Shown here piece after piece: positions 1-5,778 of a DNA stretch of 5,778 nucleotides. The position numbers and the translations under genes were made by a program. Where the stretch lies: positions 14,317-20,094 of the forward strand of contig JAJOKN010000068.1 in assembly GCA_021129815.1 (NCBI GenBank), given 5' to 3'. Below the pieces are notes generated by a model. It saw only the letters and a list, made by a program, of their open reading frames with translations, made no database searches and had not been told where the DNA came from. Source of the stretch: Desulfotomaculum sp. (GTDB taxonomy: Bacteria > Bacillota > Desulfotomaculia > Desulfotomaculales > Desulfohalotomaculaceae). Each line of letters begins with the position of its first letter. Within the stretch, counting starts at the first letter, position 1.

Positions 1-959
1 AGATTATTCGATACAGCGTCTTTAGCAACGCGTATAGCATTTTTTACCGCATGTGCCTTAGAACTGCCGTGTCCTATGATGCTAACCCCATTTACTCCTA
101 AAAGCGGTGCTCCACCATACTGTGAGTAATCAATATGCTGCTTGAACAAATCGGTTACCTTAACTGTTTTTTCTAAATCAATTTCTGCCTGCAACTTGTT
201 ATAAACTATGTCATTTAGCACTTTATACAAAAACACTGCCACACCTTCCATAGTCTTCAGTATTACATTGCCGACAAAGCCATCGCAAACAACAACATCA
301 ACGTCACCGCTGTGCAGCTCTCTGCTTTCTACATTTCCTATAAAATTGATATAACCTGTTTCTTTCAATATAACATATGCTGACTTTGTGAGCTCATTTC
401 CTTTGTTCTCTTCTGATCCAATATTTATAAGCCCCACTGTAGGATTTAAAATACCAAGCACTTTTTCTGCATACAATGAACCCATAATTGCAAATTGTTG
501 TAAGTGATGAGCTTTGCAATCCACATTGGCACCTGCATCTAAAAGCACAGTAAATCCTTTAACAGTAGGTATCATAATAGCTATAGCAGGTCTATCGATA
601 CCCTCTATTCTACCCAGCCCAAAAAGAGAAGCAGCCATAGCCGCTCCAGTATTGCCCATAGAAACTACCGCATCTGCTTTGCCTTCCTTAACTAAAGCAT
701 TAGCAACAATAATGCTGGAGTTAGGTTTTTTGCGCAATGCTATAGCAGGATGTTCATCCATTTTTATAGTTTCCGGAGCATGTTTTATTGTAATTAATTC
801 TTCCTTTTCCGCTCTGCATTTGATCAGTTCTTCTCTGATAACTGATTTATCGCCTACTAAAATTATTTCTACTTGATATTCTCTAGCAGCCAAAACAGCA
901 CCACGCACAGTTTCGTAAGGAGCATAATCTCCTCCCATACATTCAAACGCTATTCGCAT
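1..959 (-). CDS. plsX: Phosphate acyltransferase PlsX (3' end outside window)
   Basis: PlsX converts acyl-ACP and phosphate to acyl-phosphate, the donor that PlsY uses to acylate glycerol-3-phosphate; it is a peripheral membrane enzyme of phosphatidic acid synthesis. I translated the frame by hand: it is open for 319 codons to the window edge, so perhaps 10-20 residues are missing from a family of about 330. Family motifs appear in order: MGGD (8-11), SMGNTGA (100-106), DAGAN (141-145), IGSEENKG (180-187), CDGFVGN (225-231), GGAPLLG (282-288) and IGHGSS (295-300). The ATG at 959 lies inside the end of fapR (10-base overlap) and has a GGGGAGG site 7 bases upstream, so translation is probably coupled to fapR. 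fapR-plsX, usually followed by fab genes, is a standard Firmicutes arrangement. The N-terminal motif reads FECMGGD rather than the common VDAMGGD. Identity is not in doubt. Confidence 0.96.
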   Translation of the reverse strand, partial: MRIAFECMGGDYAPYETVRGAVLAAREYQVEIILVGDKSVIREELIKCRAEKEELITIKHAPETIKMDEHPAIALRKKPNSSIIVANALVKEGKADAVVSMGNTGAAMAASLFGLGRIEGIDRPAIAIMIPTVKGFTVLLDAGANVDCKAHHLQQFAIMGSLYAEKVLGILNPTVGLINIGSEENKGNELTKSAYVILKETGYINFIGNVESRELHSGDVDVVVCDGFVGNVILKTMEGVAVFLYKVLNDIVYNKLQAEIDLEKTVKVTDLFKQHIDYSQYGGAPLLGVNGVSIIGHGSSKAHAVKNAIRVAKDAVSNN

Positions 960-1537
960 AAGTTTTCCTCCCCTGCAACTGCAAAAACCACAAAAACACC
1001 TTCAAACACTTTTTGACCCCTTACTTTAGATAACACAGATATCTTATAGCGCCTTCCAGTAACAGAAATGATTTTTGCTTCTGCTATAACGCGTTCCCCT
1101 AGCTTAACAGGCTTTTTAAAGCTTGCTTTTACGCTACCGGTAAGCGCGGTGGCAGCGTCCACTATGGCCACTGCTAAAGAATTTGCCTGAGCAAACAAAT
1201 AATGCCCACGTGCTATCAAATTTTTTTTAAACACCATGTCTTTAGTTATTGTTAAAATTGACGTTCCTCTTTTGCCTATCAATATATCCAATAACTCCCC
1301 AACAAGCTCACCATATGATAACGACTTCACTGAATCTATGCTTCCTCTTGCCAACTGCTTGATTCTCTCTCTTAATTCTGGAATTTTCAGCTCTGAACGG
1401 TCCAAGCGAATTGTCTGCACACTTACATTAAATACTTGTGCAAGTTCTTCATCTGTTAAAAAAGGATTTCGTTTGATGTATTCAACCAACTCTTTTTGCC
1501 TCTTGAGTTTTAAACTGCATTTTTTATTCAATTCCAT
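950..1537 (-). CDS. fapR: Transcription factor FapR, malonyl-CoA-responsive repressor of lipid synthesis genes
   Basis: FapR represses fatty acid and phospholipid genes and is released from DNA by malonyl-CoA. The 195-residue product is close to the family size (188 in B. subtilis). A DeoR-type helix-turn-helix lies at about 14-47 (TDEELAQVFNVS, then QTIRLDR), followed by the linker helix IPELRERIK (52-60). A hot-dog thioesterase-like effector domain spans about 95-187 and contains the signature ARGHYLFAQANSLA (109-122). F103, R110, G111 and N119 align with the B. subtilis malonyl-CoA contacts F99, R106, G107 and N115 at a constant offset of four. The start is ATG with AGGTGG 9 bases upstream. 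The gene is first in its unit, behind a promoter and a FapR-type operator, which implies negative autoregulation. The stop TAG falls inside plsX. No rpmF precedes it, unlike in many relatives; the tepA remnant is there instead. Confidence 0.95.
   Translation of the reverse strand: MELNKKCSLKLKRQKELVEYIKRNPFLTDEELAQVFNVSVQTIRLDRSELKIPELRERIKQLARGSIDSVKSLSYGELVGELLDILIGKRGTSILTITKDMVFKKNLIARGHYLFAQANSLAVAIVDAATALTGSVKASFKKPVKLGERVIAEAKIISVTGRRYKISVLSKVRGQKVFEGVFVVFAVAGEENLCE
967..973 (-). promoter_or_regulatory. Ribosome binding site of plsX inside fapR
   Basis: GGGGAGG on the minus strand lies 7 bases before the plsX ATG and within the last codons of fapR. It fixes the plsX start at 959 despite the overlap with fapR. 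Confidence 0.8.
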
Positions 1538-1539
1538 AA

Positions 1540-1560
1540 AAAATAACCACCTGTTATTTT
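1540..1560 (-). promoter_or_regulatory. fapR leader hairpin displaying the ribosome binding site
   Basis: On the minus strand AAAATAAC, AGGTG, GTTATTTT forms a perfect 8-bp inverted repeat with a 5-base loop. The AGGTGG ribosome binding site (1552-1547) sits in that loop and the first stem base. The stem is almost all A-U, so it would be weak. Its 5' arm is shared with the FapR operator palindrome. The ribosome binding site is well supported; a regulatory role for the hairpin is inference. Confidence 0.5.
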
Positions 1561-1580
1561 AATACCAGGTACTAAAATAA
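1554..1580 (-). promoter_or_regulatory. FapR operator upstream of fapR
   Basis: The minus-strand core TTAGTACCTGGTATTAA (1575-1559) closely resembles the known FapR box, which carries TTAGTACCT followed by an inverted half. The dyad centred on 1567 extends to 13 positions on each side with one mismatched pair (1562/1572). It begins at the last base of the predicted -10 box and covers the predicted transcription start near 1573. Bound FapR should therefore block initiation at its own promoter. Confidence 0.88.
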
Positions 1581-1607
1581 TTATACTAATAACAACAAAA
1601 AAAGCAA
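1580..1607 (-). promoter_or_regulatory. Sigma-A-type promoter of fapR-plsX
   Basis: On the minus strand the -10 element is a perfect TATAAT (1585-1580). A partial -35, TTGCTT (1607-1602), lies 16 bases upstream. Transcription should start at about 1573, inside the FapR operator, giving a leader of about 35 bases before the fapR ATG. The position next to the operator supports the call; the -35 is the weaker element. Confidence 0.7.
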
Positions 1608-1658
1608 GCTTAAATTGGAATAATAAGGATAAGCTATACCAGAATTAAAAACATTAGA

Positions 1659-1925
1659 ATCTGCAATAAAAGACCAATCGCTCGATACAGCTATAGGCAC
1701 ACCAATAGAATGACCACCTCCTAATACTATGCTGACAGTTGGTTTACTCATCACAGCAATCATTTCAGCAATGCAATGCCCTGCATCTACGTCTCTGCCT
1801 ACTGTATTTAATATGATCAATATTTATTCATTTCCACATTTGCAAGTATAATACATAAACACAAAACAAAGAGCACACAAGTTTTTATAACTTGTGTGCT
1901 CTAATAAGCAGGATTTTGCCTTCAT
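1659..1925 (-). pseudogene. tepA: Remnant of tepA/ymfB (ClpP-fold translocation-enhancing protein)
   Basis: About 54 codons (1820-1659) match the central part of the TepA/ClpP-like family: LNTVGRDVDAG, then AEMIAVMSKPTVSIVLGGG, then HSIGVPIAVS and DWSFIAD. The nucleophile-type GHSIG motif is still present. The match stops after SFIAD; the expected TIHP-type segment and the roughly 100-residue C-terminal part are missing, and the frame runs on as unrelated sequence into the fapR promoter. Upstream, the same frame begins with an ATG at 1925 that overlaps the rnj stop (TAATG) and follows GGAGG. It hits TAA at 1826-1824 after 33 unrelated codons, too few for the usual N-terminal part. The first codon of the matching part is TTG, best read as an ordinary Leu. 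TepA directly follows rnjB in Bacillus, so synteny agrees. It cannot make an active enzyme as it stands. Confidence 0.85.
1870..1902 (-). terminator. Intrinsic terminator downstream of rnj
   Basis: AGAGCACACAAG and CTTGTGTGCTCT form a perfect 12-bp stem around a 9-base loop. On the minus strand it is followed by the T-rich tract TTGTTTTGTGTTT. It lies 22 bases past the rnj stop and should end the asd-dapA-rnj transcripts. No T tract follows on the plus strand, so it works in one direction. It lies inside the broken tepA frame. Confidence 0.85.
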
Positions 1926-3586
1926 TATACCTCCATAATAATAGGTAAAATCATAGGTCGCCTTCTCGTCTTCTCATATAAAAATTTACTCAATGTATCA
2001 CGGACCAAAGACTTTATAGCCGACCATTCTTTTATGTTGCGGCTGCTGCATTTTTGCAAAGCGCTCTTTACTTTTTCTTTAGCCATGTCTATAAGCTGCT
2101 CAGACTCTCTAACATAAACAAATCCTCGTGAAACAATATCTGGGCCTGCAATTACCAATCCATTTTCACTGCTGATAGTTATAACTACTATCAATATTCC
2201 GTCCTGCGATAATTGCCTGCGATCACGCAACACAATATTTCCAACATCTCCTACACCCAAACCATCTATCATCACTTGTCCTGCAGCTATTTTACCTGCT
2301 ATACGGCCATGGTTTTTAGTAAATTCAAAGACTGTTCCATTTTCACCAACAAAAATATTTTCAGGAGGTATCCCCATCTCTTTAGCCAGCTCAGCATGCT
2401 TTATAAGCATTCGATGCTCACCATGTACAGGAATAAAAAATTTGGGCTTTAAAAAGTTTATCATCAATTTCAGCTCTTCCTGACTTGCATGTCCAGAAAC
2501 ATGTATTCCAGAAACAGACTCATAAATAACATTCGCACCTTTTTTAAACAATAAATTTATTATTCTGCCCACCAGCTTTTCATTTCCTGGTATAGGAGTA
2601 GCAGAAATTATAACTGTATCTCCTGGTAATATTTCAACTTGCTTGTGTTCTGCAGTAGCTATCCTGGTCAGTGCAGACATAGGCTCTCCTTGACTTCCTG
2701 TACACAAAAGCACAAGCTTGTTTGGAGGCAGCATGCTAGCCTCTTCAAGATCAATCAATACTCCTTCTGGTATTTGTAAATAACCTGTTTCATAAGCAAT
2801 ATTAACAACATTAACCATACTGCGTCCTATTACAGCAACTTTACGATCATATTTGTGTGCAGCTAAAATAGCTTGCTGCAACCTGTGTATGTTAGAAGCA
2901 AACGTAGCAAGGATAATTCTACCTTTCACATCACGAAAAGTTTCTTCAAAGGTTTGACCCACAGCCCTTTCCGATAATGTATAACCTGCTCTCTCTACGT
3001 TAGTGCTGTCAGACAGCATAACGAGCACGCCTTCTTCACCAAGACGAGTTAAAGTATAAAAATCAGTAACTTCTCCATCAACAGGAGTTTGATCAATTTT
3101 AAAATCACCTGTATGTACTATTGTACCAACAGGAGTATGAACAGCTAAAGCTACTGCATCTGGAATGCTGTGCGATACTTTTATAAATTCAACATGAAAA
3201 TGACCCAGCTTTATAACATCTCTAGGCTTAACAACGTTTAGCACTGCTTGGTCCAACAAATTGCTTTCCTTAAGCTTGTGCTCAAGCAACCCTAAAGTTA
3301 ACTTTGTACCATATACAGGTACATTGATTTGCTTTAAAACATAAGGCAAAGCCCCTATATGATCCTCATGCCCATGAGTGAGGACTATACCACACAGCTT
3401 ATCTTTATTTTCTAATAAATAAGTAATATCCGGTATTACTACGTCAACTCCCAGCATTTCCTCTTCAGGAAAAGAAAGTCCACTATCTATAAGCAATATG
3501 CTATCAGCATATCTTATAACCATCATGTTTTTTCCTATTTCCCCGAGACCTCCCAAAGGAATAATAGAAACTTTGCTTCCTTTCAC
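1925..3586 (-). CDS. rnj: Ribonuclease J
   Basis: RNase J is a cytoplasmic metallo-beta-lactamase/beta-CASP nuclease with 5'-3' exonuclease and endonuclease activity, central to mRNA decay and rRNA maturation in Gram-positives. The 553-residue product is full length (B. subtilis enzymes are about 555). Zinc ligands are visible: H71-x-H73-x-D75-H76, H139, D161 and H388 (in PVHGE). Also typical are PLGGLGEIGKN (10-20), SDSTN (192-196), the beta-CASP segment with FASNIHRLQQ (229-238), TGSQGEP (296-302), HVSGHASQEEL (362-372) and the end RRRPMILPIIMEV. Its place after dapA and before tepA matches B. subtilis rnjB, but whether it is J1- or J2-like cannot be settled here. The start is GTG: no other start codon lies in frame before the upstream TAA. 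The ribosome binding site is unusually distant. The stop overlaps the old tepA ATG. Confidence 0.96.
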   Translation of the reverse strand: MKGSKVSIIPLGGLGEIGKNMMVIRYADSILLIDSGLSFPEEEMLGVDVVIPDITYLLENKDKLCGIVLTHGHEDHIGALPYVLKQINVPVYGTKLTLGLLEHKLKESNLLDQAVLNVVKPRDVIKLGHFHVEFIKVSHSIPDAVALAVHTPVGTIVHTGDFKIDQTPVDGEVTDFYTLTRLGEEGVLVMLSDSTNVERAGYTLSERAVGQTFEETFRDVKGRIILATFASNIHRLQQAILAAHKYDRKVAVIGRSMVNVVNIAYETGYLQIPEGVLIDLEEASMLPPNKLVLLCTGSQGEPMSALTRIATAEHKQVEILPGDTVIISATPIPGNEKLVGRIINLLFKKGANVIYESVSGIHVSGHASQEELKLMINFLKPKFFIPVHGEHRMLIKHAELAKEMGIPPENIFVGENGTVFEFTKNHGRIAGKIAAGQVMIDGLGVGDVGNIVLRDRRQLSQDGILIVVITISSENGLVIAGPDIVSRGFVYVRESEQLIDMAKEKVKSALQKCSSRNIKEWSAIKSLVRDTLSKFLYEKTRRRPMILPIIMEV

Positions 3587-3597
3587 AGCGCTTTCAT

Positions 3598-3608
3598 CCC
3601 CCCTTTCT
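3598..3608 (-). promoter_or_regulatory. Widely spaced ribosome binding site of rnj
   Basis: The minus strand carries AGAAAGGGGGG, one base off the ideal AGAAAGGAGG over ten positions. It ends 11 bases before the GTG start at 3586, longer than usual. An ATG directly abuts the G run (3597) and opens only four codons (MKAL), ending in a TGA that overlaps the rnj start as GTGA. The GTG is taken as the true start because it alone leads into the conserved protein. Confidence 0.55.
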
Positions 3609-3741
3609 TACAATATTAAACATAAAAGATATTTTCTTCCATAACCGACGAACACATCTCTTCGTTGGGTCCTTACAACAAATATAATACCCCGCCTTTA
3701 AACCAACAGTTATCTTCTATACATTGTCAAAAACATATAAA

Positions 3742-3761
3742 TTCACACTCTATGTAGTGAA
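3742..3761 (-). terminator. Possible weak terminator after dapA
   Basis: On the minus strand TTCAC and GTGAA bracket a 10-base loop 20 bases after the dapA stop. A T-rich stretch follows (TTTATATGTTTTT). The stem is short and AT-rich, so it would at most attenuate read-through from dapA into rnj. Confidence 0.22.
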
Positions 3762-3781
3762 ATCAAAATAGGCAACAAATA

Positions 3782-4681
3782 TTAAATAACCTTATTTTCA
3801 AACAATAAAGTGCGCAACTTCTCCTTCTTTTCATCATCCATTTCGGTAAGCGGTAATCTCACTCCACCCACATTAATCCCCAACAAATTAAGAGCAGTTT
3901 TTACAGGCACTGGATTTGTATCTATAAACATGCCCTTAAAAATAGGAAATAATTCCTTATGCAAGCGCATTGCTAAGGACACATTACCTTTGGTATAAGC
4001 ACTTACCATTTCCTGAATGCGCAAACCGATCACATGCGAAGCCACGCTTATAACGCCTTTTCCACCCAACGCCATTATAGGCAATGTAAGCGAATCATCA
4101 CCGCTATAAATTTCAAAATTATCTGGTAGCAAACACCTCAACTCACTTACCTGATCCAAATTTCCAGACGCTTCTTTAATAGCTACAATATTTGGTACGT
4201 CTTTAACCAATCTAGCTACAGTAGAAGGCAGTATATTAATAACAGTACGCCCCGGAACATTATACAATATTACCGGCAACTTAGTATTGTTAGCAATAGT
4301 TTTAAAATGCTGGTATAACCCCTCCTGTGAAGGCTTATTGTAATATGGGGCTACTAACATTATACCGTCCACGCCAACTTGTTCAGCTGCTCGAGTTAAA
4401 TCAATGCTATCAGCCGTATTATAACTACCTGTATTAGCAATAACTGATGCTTGACCACCTACTTCTTCCACAACAGCTCTAAACAGAGCAATTTTCTCTT
4501 CTTTAGTTAAAACAGCAGATTCCCCTGTTGTACCACAAACAACAAATCCATCTGACCCATTTTCCACCAAATATCTAACCAGCTTTTTTATTTGTGCAAT
4601 ATTGATATTGAAGTCATTATCAAACGGTGTAACTACAGCGGTCAATACCCGCCCTAAATCCACACTCACAGCGTTCTCCAC
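3782..4681 (-). CDS. dapA: 4-hydroxy-tetrahydrodipicolinate synthase
   Basis: DapA condenses pyruvate with aspartate semialdehyde, the product of the Asd reaction encoded just upstream, as the first committed step to diaminopimelate and lysine. The 299-residue protein is a full-length cytoplasmic TIM-barrel aldolase. Visible active-site features are T51-T52 in CGTTGES, Y114 in PYYNKP, Y140 and R145 in YNVPGRT, and the Schiff-base lysine K169 in IVAIKEASG. Aligned family members typically begin near the segment GRVLTA at residue 10. The frame can start at GTG 4681 (AGGA 8 bases upstream). An internal GTG at 4669, preceded by GGAG at 6 bases, would give a slightly shorter protein beginning SVDLGRV and fits the family length better, so the start is uncertain by four codons. 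It lies 46 bases after asd and is probably cotranscribed with it. There is no dapG between them, unlike B. subtilis. Confidence 0.96.
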   Translation of the reverse strand: MENAVSVDLGRVLTAVVTPFDNDFNINIAQIKKLVRYLVENGSDGFVVCGTTGESAVLTKEEKIALFRAVVEEVGGQASVIANTGSYNTADSIDLTRAAEQVGVDGIMLVAPYYNKPSQEGLYQHFKTIANNTKLPVILYNVPGRTVINILPSTVARLVKDVPNIVAIKEASGNLDQVSELRCLLPDNFEIYSGDDSLTLPIMALGGKGVISVASHVIGLRIQEMVSAYTKGNVSLAMRLHKELFPIFKGMFIDTNPVPVKTALNLLGINVGGVRLPLTEMDDEKKEKLRTLLFENKVI

Positions 4682-4727
4682 ACCTTTCTTCCTAAGTCAG
4701 TTCTAAATTTATTTAAGTTTTCTTTAG

Positions 4728-5741
4728 TTATAACAGGCAATCATACTTTATCAATAATTCTGCAATTTGAACTGCGTTAGTAGCTGCACCTTTTCTTATT
4801 TGATCACCCACTACCCACATGTTAATAGCTGAGCCATGAGAGTTATCCTCTCTGATACGACCAACAAATATCTCGTCTTTAAAAGAAACATCAACAGGCA
4901 TAGGATATACATTATTCGCTGGATCATCTTTAACTACAACGCCAGGTGCACTTGACAAAAGTTCTCTTACTTCTTCAGCTGTCAACTTGCGTTCAGTTTC
5001 AATGTTGATGCTTTCTGAGTGACTGCGGTAAACTGGCACCCTCACTGTTGTAGCAGTAATGCACATGTCGGGATCATGCATAATCTTTTGTGTTTCTTTT
5101 ACCATCTTCATCTCTTCTTTAGTGTAGTCCATCTCCTGCCAGATATCAATGTGAGGAATCAAGTTGAATGCAATTTGATGCATAAACTTTTTAGGCGGGT
5201 ACTCTTTTCCTTCAAGAATAGCCTTAGTCTGTGCTGTAAGCTCTTCAATGCCTTCTTTACCTGCGCCTGATACTGCTTGATAAGTTGATACTACCACTCT
5301 TTTTATCTTCGCAGCATCGTGAATAGGTTTTAACGGGACCGTCATAATAATAGTGGAGCAGTTGGGATTAGCAATAATACCTTTATGCCATTTCACATCT
5401 TCCGGATTTACTTCAGGTACTACAAGCGGCACATTTGGATCCATACGATAATTGCTGCTATTATCTATAACAACACACCCTCTCTCTACTGCAGCTGGCC
5501 CAAACTCCACACTCGCTTTGCCACCAGCAAATAATGCAATATCCATGCCTTCAAAACAATCAGGAGTTGTTTCTCTAACGACATATTCTTTTCCTTTAAA
5601 AGCAATTTTCTTCCCAGCAGAACGCGCAGTTGCACATAATACCAGCTCACCTATCGGGAAATCCCTTTCATCAAGTATGTTCAAAATCTCTTGACCTACT
5701 GCACCAGTAGCTCCCACCACTACTACGTTATACTTTTTCAT
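4728..5741 (-). CDS. asd: Aspartate-semialdehyde dehydrogenase
   Basis: Asd reduces aspartyl phosphate to aspartate semialdehyde with NADPH, the branch point to diaminopimelate/lysine, threonine and methionine. The 337-residue protein is full length. It shows the N-terminal nucleotide-binding loop VGATGAVG (9-16), phosphate-binding DNSSNYRM (93-100), the catalytic cysteine C128 in NPNCST, QAVSGAG (155-161), and the basic and acid/base residues R234 and H241 in RVPVYRSHSE. The C-terminal stretch GAATNAVQIAELL is also typical. The start is ATG with AGGGGGT 9 bases upstream. It is the first visible gene of the unit and directly feeds dapA. In B. subtilis the dipicolinate synthase genes precede asd; whether that holds here lies outside the window. 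Confidence 0.97.
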   Translation of the reverse strand: MKKYNVVVVGATGAVGQEILNILDERDFPIGELVLCATARSAGKKIAFKGKEYVVRETTPDCFEGMDIALFAGGKASVEFGPAAVERGCVVIDNSSNYRMDPNVPLVVPEVNPEDVKWHKGIIANPNCSTIIMTVPLKPIHDAAKIKRVVVSTYQAVSGAGKEGIEELTAQTKAILEGKEYPPKKFMHQIAFNLIPHIDIWQEMDYTKEEMKMVKETQKIMHDPDMCITATTVRVPVYRSHSESINIETERKLTAEEVRELLSSAPGVVVKDDPANNVYPMPVDVSFKDEIFVGRIREDNSHGSAINMWVVGDQIRKGAATNAVQIAELLIKYDCLL

Positions 5742-5750
5742 TTATACAAA

Positions 5751-5757
5751 ACCCCCT
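5751..5757 (-). promoter_or_regulatory. Ribosome binding site of asd
   Basis: AGGGGGT on the minus strand lies 9 bases before the asd ATG at 5741 and supports that start. Confidence 0.65.
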
Positions 5758-5766
5758 AAATTAAAA

Positions 5767-5772
5767 ATTATA
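5767..5772 (-). promoter_or_regulatory. Possible -10 element upstream of asd
   Basis: A perfect TATAAT on the minus strand lies 25 bases before the asd start, which would leave a leader of about 20 bases containing the ribosome binding site. The matching -35 would fall beyond the window edge. The surroundings are very AT-rich, so chance is a real alternative. Confidence 0.3.
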
Positions 5773-5778
5773 ATATTC

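Larger units (their letters stand above)
3587..3781. other. dapA-rnj intergenic region without an assigned function
   Basis: This 195-base gap holds the rnj ribosome binding site, a weak possible terminator after dapA, and an imperfect 8-bp inverted repeat (3645-3652 with 3661-3668, 8-base loop). A consensus-like TTGACA (3730-3725, minus) has no good -10 at 16-18 bases. I recognise no riboswitch, T-box or small RNA here. A separate rnj promoter is plausible but not shown. Confidence 0.4.

Noticed and set aside
514..876. Plus-strand open frame of 120 codons opposite plsX
   Set aside because: It lies wholly antisense to a PlsX sequence with all family motifs, has no recognisable domain, and the other plus-strand frames in the window are likewise opposite real genes.
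1236..1562. Plus-strand open frame opposite fapR
   Set aside because: It is antisense to the conserved FapR coding sequence and runs into its control region; low-complexity Ser/Leu/Asn composition with no family match I recognise.
1581..1820. A separate 79-codon gene starting at TTG
   Set aside because: The TTG aligns with a leucine in the middle of TepA, there is no ribosome binding site before it, and the last 20-25 codons are the fapR promoter region. It is the tail of the tepA remnant, not a new gene.
3645..3668. Imperfect 8-bp inverted repeat as a terminator or riboswitch element
   Set aside because: It has an A-C mismatch on the transcribed strand, no T tract follows, and the surroundings match no riboswitch I know.
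3683..3688. TATAAT on the plus strand in the dapA-rnj gap
   Set aside because: No convincing -35 and no plus-strand gene downstream; it is expected by chance in such AT-rich sequence.
3725..3730. TTGACA as a -35 for an rnj promoter
   Set aside because: No acceptable -10 lies 16-18 bases downstream; the nearest AT-rich hexamers are 10 or 22 bases away.
1..5778. CRISPR arrays, tRNA or rRNA genes, insertion sequences, defence or prophage genes
   Set aside because: No direct-repeat arrays, transposase-like frames, terminal inverted repeats or RNA gene features were seen; the window is mostly core metabolism.

Overview
All genes in this window lie on the minus strand, so transcription runs from high to low coordinates. 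In that order they are asd, dapA, an RNase J gene (rnj), a decayed tepA remnant, fapR, and plsX, which runs off the low-coordinate edge. The low GC, strong AGGAGG-type ribosome binding sites, FapR, RNase J and the asd-dapA-rnj-tepA order all point to a low-GC Gram-positive bacterium (Firmicutes, probably Clostridia). Bacillus subtilis has asd-dapG-dapA-rnjB-tepA. Here the aspartokinase gene dapG is absent between asd and dapA, and tepA is broken.

Layout: 5741-4728 is asd and 4681-3782 is dapA, consecutive enzymes of the aspartate route to diaminopimelate, lysine and (in spore formers) dipicolinate. A 195-base gap (3781-3587) follows, with only weak hairpins. RNase J fills 3586-1925. Its stop overlaps the ATG of the former tepA gene in TAATG. 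That frame is broken by a stop after 33 codons, contains a strong intrinsic terminator (1902-1870), and then resumes as about 54 codons of recognisable TepA (ClpP-fold) sequence that end abruptly. Immediately downstream a new transcription unit begins: a sigma-A-like promoter (1607-1580), a FapR operator palindrome (1580-1554) at the predicted start of transcription, then fapR (1537-950) and plsX (959 to beyond 1). The last two overlap by 10 bases.

Functionally, two units abut at the tepA scar: an amino-acid/cell-wall precursor plus RNA-decay unit, and a phospholipid/fatty-acid synthesis unit controlled by its own first product. FapR senses malonyl-CoA and represses lipid genes. PlsX makes the acyl-phosphate that starts phosphatidic acid synthesis. 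The operator indicates autoregulation of fapR-plsX.

I do not see a novel multi-gene system. The points of most interest are the eroded tepA with preserved translation signals and a terminator inside its frame, and the compact fapR control region, where operator, ribosome binding site and two alternative leader hairpins share bases.
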